A stretch of 64,000 bases of DNA from an uncultured Granulosicoccaceae bacterium (GTDB lineage Bacteria > Pseudomonadota > Gammaproteobacteria > Granulosicoccales > Granulosicoccaceae), in assembly GCA_937922945.1 (NCBI GenBank), contig CAKZUP010000004.1, positions 1 to 64,000 of the forward strand, in the 5' to 3' direction. How positions within the stretch are numbered: the first letter of the stretch is position 1; every line of letters begins with the position of its first letter. The translations under genes and the position numbers were made by a program. Positions 44,995-53,829 of this stretch are shown here, in pieces. Below the pieces are notes generated by a model. It saw nothing but the letters and a program-made list of their open reading frames with translations. It was not told where the DNA came from and made no database searches.

Positions 44995-46239
44995 TTAGTA
45001 AACTTCAGCTTGAACCTTATCGAGATTTTCAAGTACTTCGTCTAATGTTGAAGGGTCTAGCATGAATTTCTGGAAGCCTTCCATGCCAGCTTTCGCCATT
45101 GCTGCTGGAGCGTCACGATCGTAAAACTGAGCAAGACCTGCAGCTGTGGACAGAGTTTCCATGCCTTCTACAATGAACTTGTCATCGGTGTTGATTTCAG
45201 CTTCCGAGTTTGGTGGTAGCTGACCGATGGCTTTGTTCCATGCACTCTGAATACCTGGAGTTGCAATGAACGAAAGGAATTTCTTGGCGTTCTCAACGTT
45301 CTTGGCTTTTGCAGGAATGAAGAAAGCATCTGCTGGTGCTTCTTCAGCACGAGGTAATCCAGGAGTAATTTCAGGGAACTGGAAAAAGTCGATTTGGTCA
45401 TCAGTTAAACCAGCTTCTTTGTACTGACCAACAGAGAAGTTGCCCATAACGTACATAGCAGCATCACCTTTTGCGAACGGTGAAATTGCTTCCTGCCAAG
45501 ACATAGTTGCATGCGTGCTTACGAATGTGCAACGGTCAAGCATTTCTTCCCAGTTTGCAAACGTTGCGCGAATACGATCGTCGGTGTACTTGATTTTACC
45601 GGCAGTAAGATCGTTGTGAACTTCGTAGCCATTGGTACGCAGGTTCAGATAATCGAAAACACCTGCTGCAGTCCAAAGGAACTTTGTACCAATAGTGAAA
45701 GGCGTTACACCTGCTTCTTTAAGCTTGTCGCAGTTGCCTAGTAGCTCGTCCCAAGTTTTGGGTTCTGTAATACCGACCTTTTCATAGATGTCTGCACGGT
45801 AGTACACGCCCCACTGGTAGTAAGAGTAGGGAACACCCCATTGCTTGCCATCGCGGCTCATGGTTGGTTTGATTGCTTCGAAGTTTTTAGACAGGTTTTC
45901 ATCAGATGCCCAAAGATCAGAGATATCCATGAAAAGACCAGCGTCAACAAAAGGACCCATACGGTTACCGGGATACCAGGTAATGACATCGGGTGAATCG
46001 TTCTGCAGAGCATTTCTGATGGTGCTCTTATGCGCTTCACGGTCGCCATTGTTTGCCGTTACATTGATATCTGGATTGGCGCGGGTGAAAGCTTCGACTG
46101 CTGCTTCAAATGCAAGCTTTTTATCCGGGTTGAGATCATCAAATGTGATGACCAAATCACTAGCTACTGCGGTACCCGATACAAAGGTGCCTAATGCAGC
46201 AAGTAGTGCTATTTTTTTAAAATTAAACCTCTTAACCAT
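44995..46239 (-). CDS. Sugar ABC transporter substrate-binding protein
   Basis: About 414 residues with a Sec signal (KIALLAALGTFVSGTAVA, cleavage near ASD). It is a family-1 (MalE-like) solute-binding protein: AFTRANPDINVTANNGDREAHKSTIRNALQNDSPDVITWYPGNRM, WGVPYSYYQWGVYYRADIYEKVG, GDAAMYVMGNFSVGQYKEAG. Ligand is presumably a galactoside, judged from the catabolic genes beside it. The frame opens at 46254 (TTG); ATG 46239 is preferred, with GGAGA upstream. A terminator follows, giving excess binding protein over permeases. Confidence 0.92.
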   Translation of the reverse strand: MVKRFNFKKIALLAALGTFVSGTAVASDLVITFDDLNPDKKLAFEAAVEAFTRANPDINVTANNGDREAHKSTIRNALQNDSPDVITWYPGNRMGPFVDAGLFMDISDLWASDENLSKNFEAIKPTMSRDGKQWGVPYSYYQWGVYYRADIYEKVGITEPKTWDELLGNCDKLKEAGVTPFTIGTKFLWTAAGVFDYLNLRTNGYEVHNDLTAGKIKYTDDRIRATFANWEEMLDRCTFVSTHATMSWQEAISPFAKGDAAMYVMGNFSVGQYKEAGLTDDQIDFFQFPEITPGLPRAEEAPADAFFIPAKAKNVENAKKFLSFIATPGIQSAWNKAIGQLPPNSEAEINTDDKFIVEGMETLSTAAGLAQFYDRDAPAAMAKAGMEGFQKFMLDPSTLDEVLENLDKVQAEVY

Positions 46240-46266
46240 AGTTAGATTCTCCAATGGGAGTGATTG

Positions 46267-46295
46267 ATTATAAGATGTCGTGCTTTATGCACGGC
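46267..46295 (-). promoter_or_regulatory. Candidate promoter/operator of the binding-protein gene
   Basis: A perfect -10 hexamer TATAAT is read on the minus strand at 46272-46267. Upstream, GTCGTGC and GCACGGC (46277-46283 and 46289-46295) form a 7-5-7 inverted repeat that would overlap the spacer and -35 area. No good -35 is seen, so a bound activator or repressor may set activity. This gives the ABC genes a promoter separate from the enzyme genes. Confidence 0.45.
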
Positions 46296-46504
46296 ATGGC
46301 AGTGATTATTGGGCGGCTGCCATTGCCCTTGATCGATCCATGATCGCATCAACGGAGTTCCAGTACGTGAACGCCATAATGATCTGCTTTGACGCGCTTG
46401 TAAAGTCAGCGAGTCGTTACTTTTGGTAGCTTGTTTGCGATAACAAATAAAACCATCGCAGAAGTGTTGCACAATTGTATTTCTTTTCGCTGGCGGGTTG
46501 CGCA

Positions 46505-48484
46505 TTAGCTTGACTTCCATGCCGCAACGTCACCAATGTGAAGCTTTTCTTGACCAATCAGAAAACCATTAGATGGCTGAAACCCAAAACGCTCCAGTAT
46601 GTGGTTAGACAGTTCTGCATCACCAGGCCCATAGTTAAATGCCCAGACTAGATCACCTCGTTGAGTTAGTCGTAAACCACGGCCGAGATTAATTGGGTCC
46701 AGTTCGGCATTCGCCAGTTGCTGTGTTAGTAGCGTGAGTAGCGTGTCGCGATTCGGGCAGCCGTTAAAGTAATGCACCCGATTGTTCTGATAATGAAATC
46801 CCCAGCCGTCGTCAAAAGTTTCGTTGGCGACAATGCTGGACTCGACTCTTTCGCGCCAATTGATAATGGTATTTTGTTTGTTCGTCTGCATGGCTATATT
46901 TGCAGGCAAGGATTCCACCCGAGTGACTTTTATATCCAGAATGGATTGAAATGCACCTGGTGGCAATGGCTCAGGTATGGCGCATTCGTTGGTTTTCGAC
47001 CCTGTACGTGGAAACATGACTATAAGAGCGTCGATGCTTGCCAACTTAGCTGCGAGCGCCTGATCGGAGAGCGTATTGTTGGCCAGCATAACGAGCTTGT
47101 ATTGGTCGAGTTGCTTGCCCGATGCTGCCGCAGCAGATGAGATAAAGTCTACTTGCATACCAAGTTGTCGCACCACAGAGTAGATCGTTTGAATAAACAC
47201 CAGAGGGTCGTAATGTTGCCCGTCTGGCTGCTGTATCCGCGCCGCCTGATCGCCGGTGTAATCGAATACAATCGCCAAGTCTGCGCTAGACGATTCATGC
47301 GGTGTGTTGATTAACTGCTGAATTTCCTTGGCAAGTATTTTTACTTCCCGGGCTGCATCGTCTTCTTCGCCATTGGGTAGGCACAAAGCAGAGTGCATTT
47401 GTTCCTGAGCTGAAGGCGCTTGTCGGTAACGGAAATAACTCACTAATTCTGCGCCATGCGCAATCGCTTCCCAACCCCAAAGACGTACCATACCGGGTAG
47501 TGGCGCCGGGTTATAGGGTGCCCAGTTAACCGGGCCGGGTTGTTGCTCCATAAGCCACATCCGGCCTTTGCCGCAAGCTCGGTAAAGGTCATGGTGAAAT
47601 GATGAGGAATCGGGATGGCCTGTTCGAAGCCAGGTTTCCTGATCTGCTTCATTGGTTCCATCTCGAGTTAAAAAGCCAAGCGGGTAGTTATCCCAACTTG
47701 CAACATCCAGATCATCAGCGACATCGAAGTGATCAAACTCAACAAAGTTACCCATAAAATTATGCACGATATCGCGATTGGGTGAGTGTGTTCGAAGAAT
47801 ATCCACTTGCAAACGATTGAACGTCTTAACTTGTTCGGACGAAAATTTCCAATAGGCTAAACGATGCGCAGGATTCGATTCAGTCACCGTACCAACGGGC
47901 AAACCAATTTGGTCGAAGCTACTGTATTCCATGCTCCAGAACACATTACCCCATGCGTGGTTAAGCGCCTCAATACCGTTGTAATGTCTGCTACACCACG
48001 TTTGGAATGCGGTTAATGCTGCGTTGGAATAGCTGATGGTGGTGCTATGGCAACCAAACTCATTATCGGTTTGCCATGCAACAACAGCAGGGTGGTTGCC
48101 AAAACGCTCGGCCAGTTTTTCCACTATGCGCTTACATTCTTTACGATATGGTTCAGATGAAAAACAATAGTGTCGACGAGAGCCGAAATCGCGAACGCGG
48201 CCGTGTTCATCAACTGCGAGCATCTCTGGATGTTGGCGGATAAGCCAAGCTGGAGGTGTCGCGGTTGGTGTTCCAAGAATGACGTCCAAACCTGCGTTTT
48301 GTAAGGTGTCGATAGATCGTTCAAGCCAATCGAATTGGTAGTTGCCCGATTCAGGTTCAAGTTTGCTCCATGCGAACTCGCCAATTCGCACCATGGAGAG
48401 CCCCATACTCTTCATGTGCTGAGCATCTTGTTGCCAGCGCGATTCAGGCCAATGTTCGGGGTAGTAACAAACACCGATTTTCAT
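46505..48484 (-). CDS. Beta-galactosidase, glycoside hydrolase family 42
   Basis: 659 residues, the usual GH42 length. The TIM barrel starts at once (MKIGVCYYPEHWPE), so there is no signal peptide and the enzyme is cytoplasmic. The acid/base is Glu142 in TDNEFG and the nucleophile Glu313 in WLMEQQPGPVNW. The middle trimerisation domain and a C-terminal beta domain are present. It releases galactose from beta-galactosides taken up by the neighbouring ABC transporter. The start overlaps galT by four bases, in an operon running alpha-galactosidase, galK, galT, beta-galactosidase. Confidence 0.94.
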   Translation of the reverse strand: MKIGVCYYPEHWPESRWQQDAQHMKSMGLSMVRIGEFAWSKLEPESGNYQFDWLERSIDTLQNAGLDVILGTPTATPPAWLIRQHPEMLAVDEHGRVRDFGSRRHYCFSSEPYRKECKRIVEKLAERFGNHPAVVAWQTDNEFGCHSTTISYSNAALTAFQTWCSRHYNGIEALNHAWGNVFWSMEYSSFDQIGLPVGTVTESNPAHRLAYWKFSSEQVKTFNRLQVDILRTHSPNRDIVHNFMGNFVEFDHFDVADDLDVASWDNYPLGFLTRDGTNEADQETWLRTGHPDSSSFHHDLYRACGKGRMWLMEQQPGPVNWAPYNPAPLPGMVRLWGWEAIAHGAELVSYFRYRQAPSAQEQMHSALCLPNGEEDDAAREVKILAKEIQQLINTPHESSSADLAIVFDYTGDQAARIQQPDGQHYDPLVFIQTIYSVVRQLGMQVDFISSAAAASGKQLDQYKLVMLANNTLSDQALAAKLASIDALIVMFPRTGSKTNECAIPEPLPPGAFQSILDIKVTRVESLPANIAMQTNKQNTIINWRERVESSIVANETFDDGWGFHYQNNRVHYFNGCPNRDTLLTLLTQQLANAELDPINLGRGLRLTQRGDLVWAFNYGPGDAELSNHILERFGFQPSNGFLIGQEKLHIGDVAAWKSS

Positions 48485-49524
48485 TTTTCCGCCTCGGCCA
48501 GCTCGCGCAATACCATTGCAGCGTCTTCAGGCTTTAGCGGGTTAACAATATTATTGCTGCCCGACTCGAAGCCTGCCAGAAACTTGAGTTTTTCTTTGTC
48601 GCGCAGGGGCGGATGAAACGCCAGATGGAAACACCATTGTTGATTGTCTTTATGATCATCGCACGGAGCGTTATGCAGCAAAGTGATGTTTGGCGCCGAG
48701 CGTTGAAACAGTTTGTCGTATCGACGAACCTGCCGTTGATAACAAAGTGCAAGCTCGTGCATTTCTGCATCGGATGCGTCAGCAATCGATTTTATTGCGC
48801 GATGCGGAATTATCCATGTTTCGTAAGAAAAGCGCGCAGCATACGGAACAATTACCGACCAATACGTGTTCTTCTCAACCAACAAAGATTTTTGTACGTG
48901 CTCTGAGGCGAGCATAGCTTGAAGTAAGTTGTCTCCATTGTGCGCATTCGCATACGTCACTTGCGCGTTTCGCATTCGCTCAGCGGTATCAGTGACAAAA
49001 CCGGTTGCATATATTTGCCCGTGCGGGTGTAGATTGGACACGCCGATTTCCACACCCTTATTCTCGAATATGAGCACCTGTTTTACGTCGTCCAGAGCGC
49101 TAAGCGATATATATTCATCTTTCCAAAGTTGAACGGCCGCGACTATTTTCTCTTCTGACAAAGAGGCTAATGTGTCGTTATGATTTTCAGACCAGCACAA
49201 CACACGACAACGGCCGATTGCCGGTGCGAAGCTTTGCAGTATATTTTCGGTGTTTTCATCACTCGGTGCGTGAGCGGCCAAAGTTGGATAATCGTTATCA
49301 AACGCAAAGGCGCCTTTGTAATCCGGATTGGTTGTGCCAGCGGAACGCGTGACCCCTGGGCATAAGTAACAATCGGGGTCGTGCTGGGGCAGGGTGTTCT
49401 GCGTGGCCTTTTCGGTTGCACCAGACCATGGGCGAGCGGCTGTTGTTGCGGCAACAATAACCCACTGTTGAAGCAGCGGTTGCCAACGTCTTTGCCAGTG
49501 GTTACTGCCGGATGCATCGTTCAT
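48481..49524 (-). CDS. galT: Galactose-1-phosphate uridylyltransferase
   Basis: 347 residues. The Leloir-pathway enzyme transfers UMP from UDP-glucose to galactose-1-phosphate. The catalytic HPH motif is His166-Pro-His168 in SNLHPHGQIYA. Zn ligands include Cys52 and Cys55 in CYLCPG. The sequence is full length for class I GalT. It overlaps galK and the beta-galactosidase gene by four bases each, giving tight translational coupling. Confidence 0.95.
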   Translation of the reverse strand: MNDASGSNHWQRRWQPLLQQWVIVAATTAARPWSGATEKATQNTLPQHDPDCYLCPGVTRSAGTTNPDYKGAFAFDNDYPTLAAHAPSDENTENILQSFAPAIGRCRVLCWSENHNDTLASLSEEKIVAAVQLWKDEYISLSALDDVKQVLIFENKGVEIGVSNLHPHGQIYATGFVTDTAERMRNAQVTYANAHNGDNLLQAMLASEHVQKSLLVEKNTYWSVIVPYAARFSYETWIIPHRAIKSIADASDAEMHELALCYQRQVRRYDKLFQRSAPNITLLHNAPCDDHKDNQQWCFHLAFHPPLRDKEKLKFLAGFESGSNNIVNPLKPEDAAMVLRELAEAEK

Positions 49525-50711
49525 GCGCCCACCTGCCTAACGCCTGCACCCGGATGGATAATGTAGAAATCTGCCGTTAGACCAGTTTTTGCCTCATACG
49601 TGTTCCCAACGTTTCGGATAAACGCATCGCATTGGTCTTTTTCAAGCAGGTTCACGGTGCACCCGCCAAAACCTGCACCGGTTAGTCGGCTTCCAATTAC
49701 ACCTGGCTGGCTTCGCGCTGCGCCCACTAATTGATCAAGAGGATCGCTGGACACGTGATAAGCATCGCGCAGTGAGTCATGCGATGCGTTCATGATGTCG
49801 CCAAAGAGTTCCATTTTTCCTTGTTCAAGTGCAGGGACTGCAGCCTGAACGCGACTGTTCTCTGTTGTTACGTGTTTAGCGCGTAGATAGGCGATGTTAT
49901 CGTCGTGAAACAAAGCTTTGTTTGCTTCTAAATCATCGGCACTGAGCTCGCCCAACGTATTAATGGGTAATCGTTGTTTTAACAAGTGCAAGGCGCGCTC
50001 GCATTCGGCTACGCGTTCGTTATAAGCAGATTCGTTCAACTCACGCCGCTGATTGCTGTTGGCCAACACAATGGCATAGTTGTCCAGAGACAAAGGCACT
50101 TGTCGATGTTCGAGCGTTTCGCAATGCAGAAACATGGCGTGATTCTCTTGTGCCATTGCAACAGCAAACTGGTCCATGATGCCGCATTGCATACCGACAA
50201 AATCGTTTTCCGCTGCCAGTGACATTTTGACCAGTTCAAGCAGTGATAGCTGGCAATCGAACAATTTGTTGATGGCGAATGCGGTTACCACTTCCACCGA
50301 CGCGCTGGAACTTAAGCCCGCAGCGTTTGGCACGTTGCCGGAAAATAGGCAATCGATACCATCGATGTTAAATCCGCGCTGTATAAACTGATCAACTACG
50401 CCAAGCGGATAGTTAATCCAGTTATCGCCGTATTTTTGATTGATTTGCTCTTTTGGCAGTTGCGCGAACATATCGAAATTGGTTGATGCAAAACGGTACT
50501 GCTCGTCTCTTGTGCGCCTGATTAACAACAAACTGCCCGTGTCGATGCCGCAAGGAAACACATAGCCGCCCGTGTAGTCGGTGTGATCGCCCACCAGATT
50601 AACGCGGCCCGGGGCAAAGAACTGCTTCACTGGATGATCATTGTTACCGAACTTCTGATGGAAGCGTTCCAGCAACCGATCGAGATTAAAGCCTTGAAGT
50701 GCTATCGCCAT
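49521..50711 (-). CDS. galK: Galactokinase
   Basis: 396 residues of the GHMP kinase family. The galactokinase signature is GRVNLVGDHTDYTGGY (about 35-50), the ATP-binding motif NAAGLSSSASVEV follows, then GMQCGIMDQFA with the catalytic Asp and a late GSRLTGAGFGGCTVNL. It phosphorylates galactose at C1 with ATP. It starts two bases after the alpha-galactosidase stop and overlaps galT by four bases. Confidence 0.96.
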   Translation of the reverse strand: MAIALQGFNLDRLLERFHQKFGNNDHPVKQFFAPGRVNLVGDHTDYTGGYVFPCGIDTGSLLLIRRTRDEQYRFASTNFDMFAQLPKEQINQKYGDNWINYPLGVVDQFIQRGFNIDGIDCLFSGNVPNAAGLSSSASVEVVTAFAINKLFDCQLSLLELVKMSLAAENDFVGMQCGIMDQFAVAMAQENHAMFLHCETLEHRQVPLSLDNYAIVLANSNQRRELNESAYNERVAECERALHLLKQRLPINTLGELSADDLEANKALFHDDNIAYLRAKHVTTENSRVQAAVPALEQGKMELFGDIMNASHDSLRDAYHVSSDPLDQLVGAARSQPGVIGSRLTGAGFGGCTVNLLEKDQCDAFIRNVGNTYEAKTGLTADFYIIHPGAGVRQVGA

Positions 50712-50713
50712 CG

Positions 50714-52849
50714 CTAGTTTGCCTCAGCCACACAATGTACCAGTACCGCAGATTGCGGGGGCATTACCGGCAGTGGTAGTCCGATAGTCATGAGTAATTC
50801 ACCTGTGCAGATAAAGTCTTCAGTGCACCATGGCGGTAGTGTGCGATTAAATGGTGCGAGTTGATCGATGTTGATGCTTGCTAGCGAAACCCAATAGCGT
50901 GTCTCGGGGTTTAGTCCCCGTAGTCGTTGACATCCCGGGCGAGTGTGACGAAGACTATCCAGTAATACGATACTGAACAGGGCTTCATGCTGGCTCTGCT
51001 CAACCTGACCACTGCCTATAAGTAATGTATCGCTTGTAGGTAGTTGCCAGTAAGTTGCGTCATTCAGCCATGCCCGATGTTTCTTGTACAACATGGTGTA
51101 ATGGTGCAGCGTCGCCATTTCCTGCTCATCAAGAACGCGGGCATCGAGTTCGAATCCAAACTGCCCCTGCAAGGCGACAATAGCGCGGGTGTGCAGGTTT
51201 GTGCTTCTACCGGTTAAGTGTGCGTGCATGTGGCCAACATGCGCACCCATAATCTCTGGTGGAAAAAAGCGCGCGAAGCCTTGCTGTATGGTGGTGCGGG
51301 CAAGTGGGTCGATATTGTCTGATGTCCATACCCGTCCGGTGCATTTGAGTACACCGAAATCGCATCGAGCACCGCCGGACGAACAGCTTTCAATTTCAAG
51401 ATTCGGATGCGCCTTTGTAAGGCGTTGCATGAGTGCATAGACAGCCTTTGGTTGTTCGCTTGCTCGCGGGAAAACCCCGTCACCGGCTAAAACGAGATCG
51501 CGGTTCATGTCCCATTTTATGTAGTCAATTTTATATTCAGCAACCAGATCGTTGATGCAGTTGAACAAGTAGTTACTGACATCTTCGCGCGACACATCCA
51601 ACACCAACTGGTTGCGAGCCAGTGGCGTTTCAATTTGATCAAAATGTAAAGTCCACTCGGGATGTTCTCGGTAAAGGTTGCTGTTGGGATTCACCATTTC
51701 CGGTTCAAACCATAAGCCGAACTGCATACCGTGAGAGCGAACGTGCTTTACCAGTGGCTCGAGTCCGTTGGGAAAAACAGTTTGGTCTACTTGCCAGTCA
51801 CCCAGGCCCGCAGTATCGTCGCGCCGACCAATAAACCAGCCATCATCAAGAACAAAACGTTCGGCGCCTATGGTTGCAGCTGCATCGACTAACGATTTCA
51901 AGTCTTCATCGTTCAAATCGAAGTACATCGCTTCCCAGCTGTTGGCGTGGATGGGCCGCGGCTTGCGCGTCCATGCGGGTAGTATGTTTTCCCGAGCGTA
52001 TTGATGGAAGCGCTGCGTACATTCATTCAGGCCGTGGCCTTTGGTCAAGTGGAGCTCGGGGCAGCTAAATTCTGCGCCTGGTGCAATGACAAGTTCACCC
52101 GGTCTTAGCAGCATGCCTGCCTGAACATACGCGTTTCCATCGTTAAGACGCTCGGTGCGAAAGCTGTAATTGCCGCTCCACGCAAGGTGTAAAAACATAG
52201 CTTCACCATGGTCTTCACACAGATGTTCAGTGCTGCAGATAACGTTGGGTGCATGCTCGTGTCCGGTTCGGCCATGCCAGTTCTGAACATCCAATCGCCC
52301 AGGCCCGATAGGGCGAGTGATGCTTTGCGTTTCCAATCCCCAACGGCCATGTTGACTGGTGCAGTTGGTAAAGTGGTTTGGTAGGGGTAGCGTTCCACTG
52401 GCCAGCCAATCGACGTGATAGTCATCGGTGCCATTATTTTTCAGACTGGTTCGAATCGTTAGCACATCGCTGTTGGAATCGAGCGTGACCTGCTTTGTCA
52501 GTGTTAGTCGGCTTTGTTCATCGCTGAGTGTGACGGTGACGGTTTGCGCCGACTGCTCAATGTCTGAGAGTGTGAAGTGCGTGGTGTGGTTGGTGTTATA
52601 ACGGCGACCAACAAGCGCGGGAGAGCCCATATACCCACTGGCCGCTTGCGGGAACAGGCTTAACGCCGCTCTGGCATCCAGATTCGCAAATGCATGTGCC
52701 GCGTCATCCAGATTCTCAAGCATCGAATCTGCGATGGACGAGACCAGCCTGTTACCAAACCAGGCAAGCGCGGGTATCGCGCCATGGTTCGATAGCAGTA
52801 CGCTTGACGTGCGACCGTCAAGACGACAATGAGTAGGCGAATTGGACAT
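50714..52849 (-). CDS. Alpha-galactosidase, glycoside hydrolase family 36
   Basis: 711 residues, usual GH36 length and no signal peptide. The N-terminal beta-sandwich is followed by the TIM barrel with RFVLDDGWF, nucleophile Asp447 in YIKWDMNRDL and acid/base Asp511 in WTSDNIDPLART, then a C-terminal beta domain. It removes terminal alpha-galactose from small oligosaccharides or glycosides. First gene of the catabolic operon; its start faces the IclR gene across 93 bases that carry two palindromes. Confidence 0.94.
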   Translation of the reverse strand: MSNSPTHCRLDGRTSSVLLSNHGAIPALAWFGNRLVSSIADSMLENLDDAAHAFANLDARAALSLFPQAASGYMGSPALVGRRYNTNHTTHFTLSDIEQSAQTVTVTLSDEQSRLTLTKQVTLDSNSDVLTIRTSLKNNGTDDYHVDWLASGTLPLPNHFTNCTSQHGRWGLETQSITRPIGPGRLDVQNWHGRTGHEHAPNVICSTEHLCEDHGEAMFLHLAWSGNYSFRTERLNDGNAYVQAGMLLRPGELVIAPGAEFSCPELHLTKGHGLNECTQRFHQYARENILPAWTRKPRPIHANSWEAMYFDLNDEDLKSLVDAAATIGAERFVLDDGWFIGRRDDTAGLGDWQVDQTVFPNGLEPLVKHVRSHGMQFGLWFEPEMVNPNSNLYREHPEWTLHFDQIETPLARNQLVLDVSREDVSNYLFNCINDLVAEYKIDYIKWDMNRDLVLAGDGVFPRASEQPKAVYALMQRLTKAHPNLEIESCSSGGARCDFGVLKCTGRVWTSDNIDPLARTTIQQGFARFFPPEIMGAHVGHMHAHLTGRSTNLHTRAIVALQGQFGFELDARVLDEQEMATLHHYTMLYKKHRAWLNDATYWQLPTSDTLLIGSGQVEQSQHEALFSIVLLDSLRHTRPGCQRLRGLNPETRYWVSLASINIDQLAPFNRTLPPWCTEDFICTGELLMTIGLPLPVMPPQSAVLVHCVAEAN

Positions 52850-52879
52850 CCGGATTCTGGTGGCCTTAAAAAATTAAGC

Positions 52880-52893
52880 AGTGCATTTGCACT
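52880..52893. promoter_or_regulatory. 14-bp palindrome in the galactoside control region
   Basis: AGTGCATTTGCACT is a perfect 6-2-6 inverted repeat, 14 bases from the IclR-type palindrome. It lies near the alpha-galactosidase promoter side. It may bind a second regulator or a second dimer. Confidence 0.45.
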
Positions 52894-52906
52894 TATCTTC
52901 AAACAA

Positions 52907-52921
52907 TGGAACAATGTTCCA
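52907..52921. promoter_or_regulatory. Putative IclR operator
   Basis: TGGAACAATGTTCCA is a perfect 15-bp palindrome centred between the alpha-galactosidase and iclR-type genes, 22 bases before the regulator start. Sequence and size match the GGAA/TTCC palindromes bound by IclR-family proteins, and it probably controls both directions. Confidence 0.65.
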
Positions 52922-52942
52922 AAAGTATAAAAGCAGCAAGGT

Positions 52943-53791
52943 ATGGGTGTCAATTCAAAACAACAGGGTAAATCCAGCCGGGTCTCTAAATCTGGAAGCG
53001 CGCCAGTGACAAAAAGACAGCCCAGCGGCCTGGTTCGGGCTATTGGTTTGCTCGATTTACTGGTTGCCGAAGGCCCGTTGCGTTTCGCAGAGCTTGAAGA
53101 AAGGTCGGGTCTGCCCAAGGCCACCTTGCACCGCATACTAAATGAATTGATCGACGAGCGCTTTGTTCAGTTAGATGAACGCGCACTGACCTACAACGCA
53201 GGCTACCGTATTCTGGAAATGGCCAATCGAGTCTGGACTCGATCGGATATTCGTATGTTAGCGCGTGATCAGCTGCTTGCACTCAATGCACTCAGTGGCG
53301 AAACAGTCCAAATAGCGGTGCATGCCGATACCCATGCAGTTGTGATTGATCATGTTGAGAGTTCGCAAAGCGTGCGTTTATCGATAAGCGTGGGTAATAA
53401 AGCGCCGGTATATTGTTCAGGCGCTGGCAAAGTCATGCTGGCTTGGTGCGATGCAGAACAACGTGAAGGCATATTTTCAAGAATTTCCTTTGCGCGCTAT
53501 ACCTCCAACACGTTAACCAGTTTGCCGGAGTTGCGAGCAGACTTGGCAAAAATAAGTGAGCGAGGCTACGCTCTCGATCTGGGAGAGCACTTTCTGGGTA
53601 CCAATTGTATTGCTGCGCCCATCGTCGATCATGCAGGGCAGGCTATCGCAGGGATCTCTATCACCGCACCGAGTTTTCGCGTTGGTGTCGATGAGCTGGT
53701 CCAATGGAAAGAGCCGCTTATTGCAGCGGCTGCAGAAGTTTCTCGCAGGCTCGCACCGCGCACCGGCGGTCCCGCCGAGGCGTCCCACTAA
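52943..53791 (+). CDS. IclR family transcriptional regulator
   Basis: 282 residues: a Ser/Lys-rich N-terminal tail (1-28), a winged helix (about 30-85; LRFAELEERSGLPKATLHRILNELIDERFVQLDE) and the IclR effector domain (VHADTHAVVIDHVESSQSVRLSISVGNKAPVYCSGAGKVMLA, YALDLGEHFLGTNCIAAPIVDHAGQAIAGISI). It is divergent from the galactoside operon with a palindrome in between, and upstream of the importer ATPase, so it is the likely local regulator. Effector probably a galactose derivative, by inference. Confidence 0.93.
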   Translation: MGVNSKQQGKSSRVSKSGSAPVTKRQPSGLVRAIGLLDLLVAEGPLRFAELEERSGLPKATLHRILNELIDERFVQLDERALTYNAGYRILEMANRVWTRSDIRMLARDQLLALNALSGETVQIAVHADTHAVVIDHVESSQSVRLSISVGNKAPVYCSGAGKVMLAWCDAEQREGIFSRISFARYTSNTLTSLPELRADLAKISERGYALDLGEHFLGTNCIAAPIVDHAGQAIAGISITAPSFRVGVDELVQWKEPLIAAAAEVSRRLAPRTGGPAEASH

Positions 53792-53829
53792 CACGTGCTT
53801 TAACGACTATTACTGAATAGGCTAATGCT

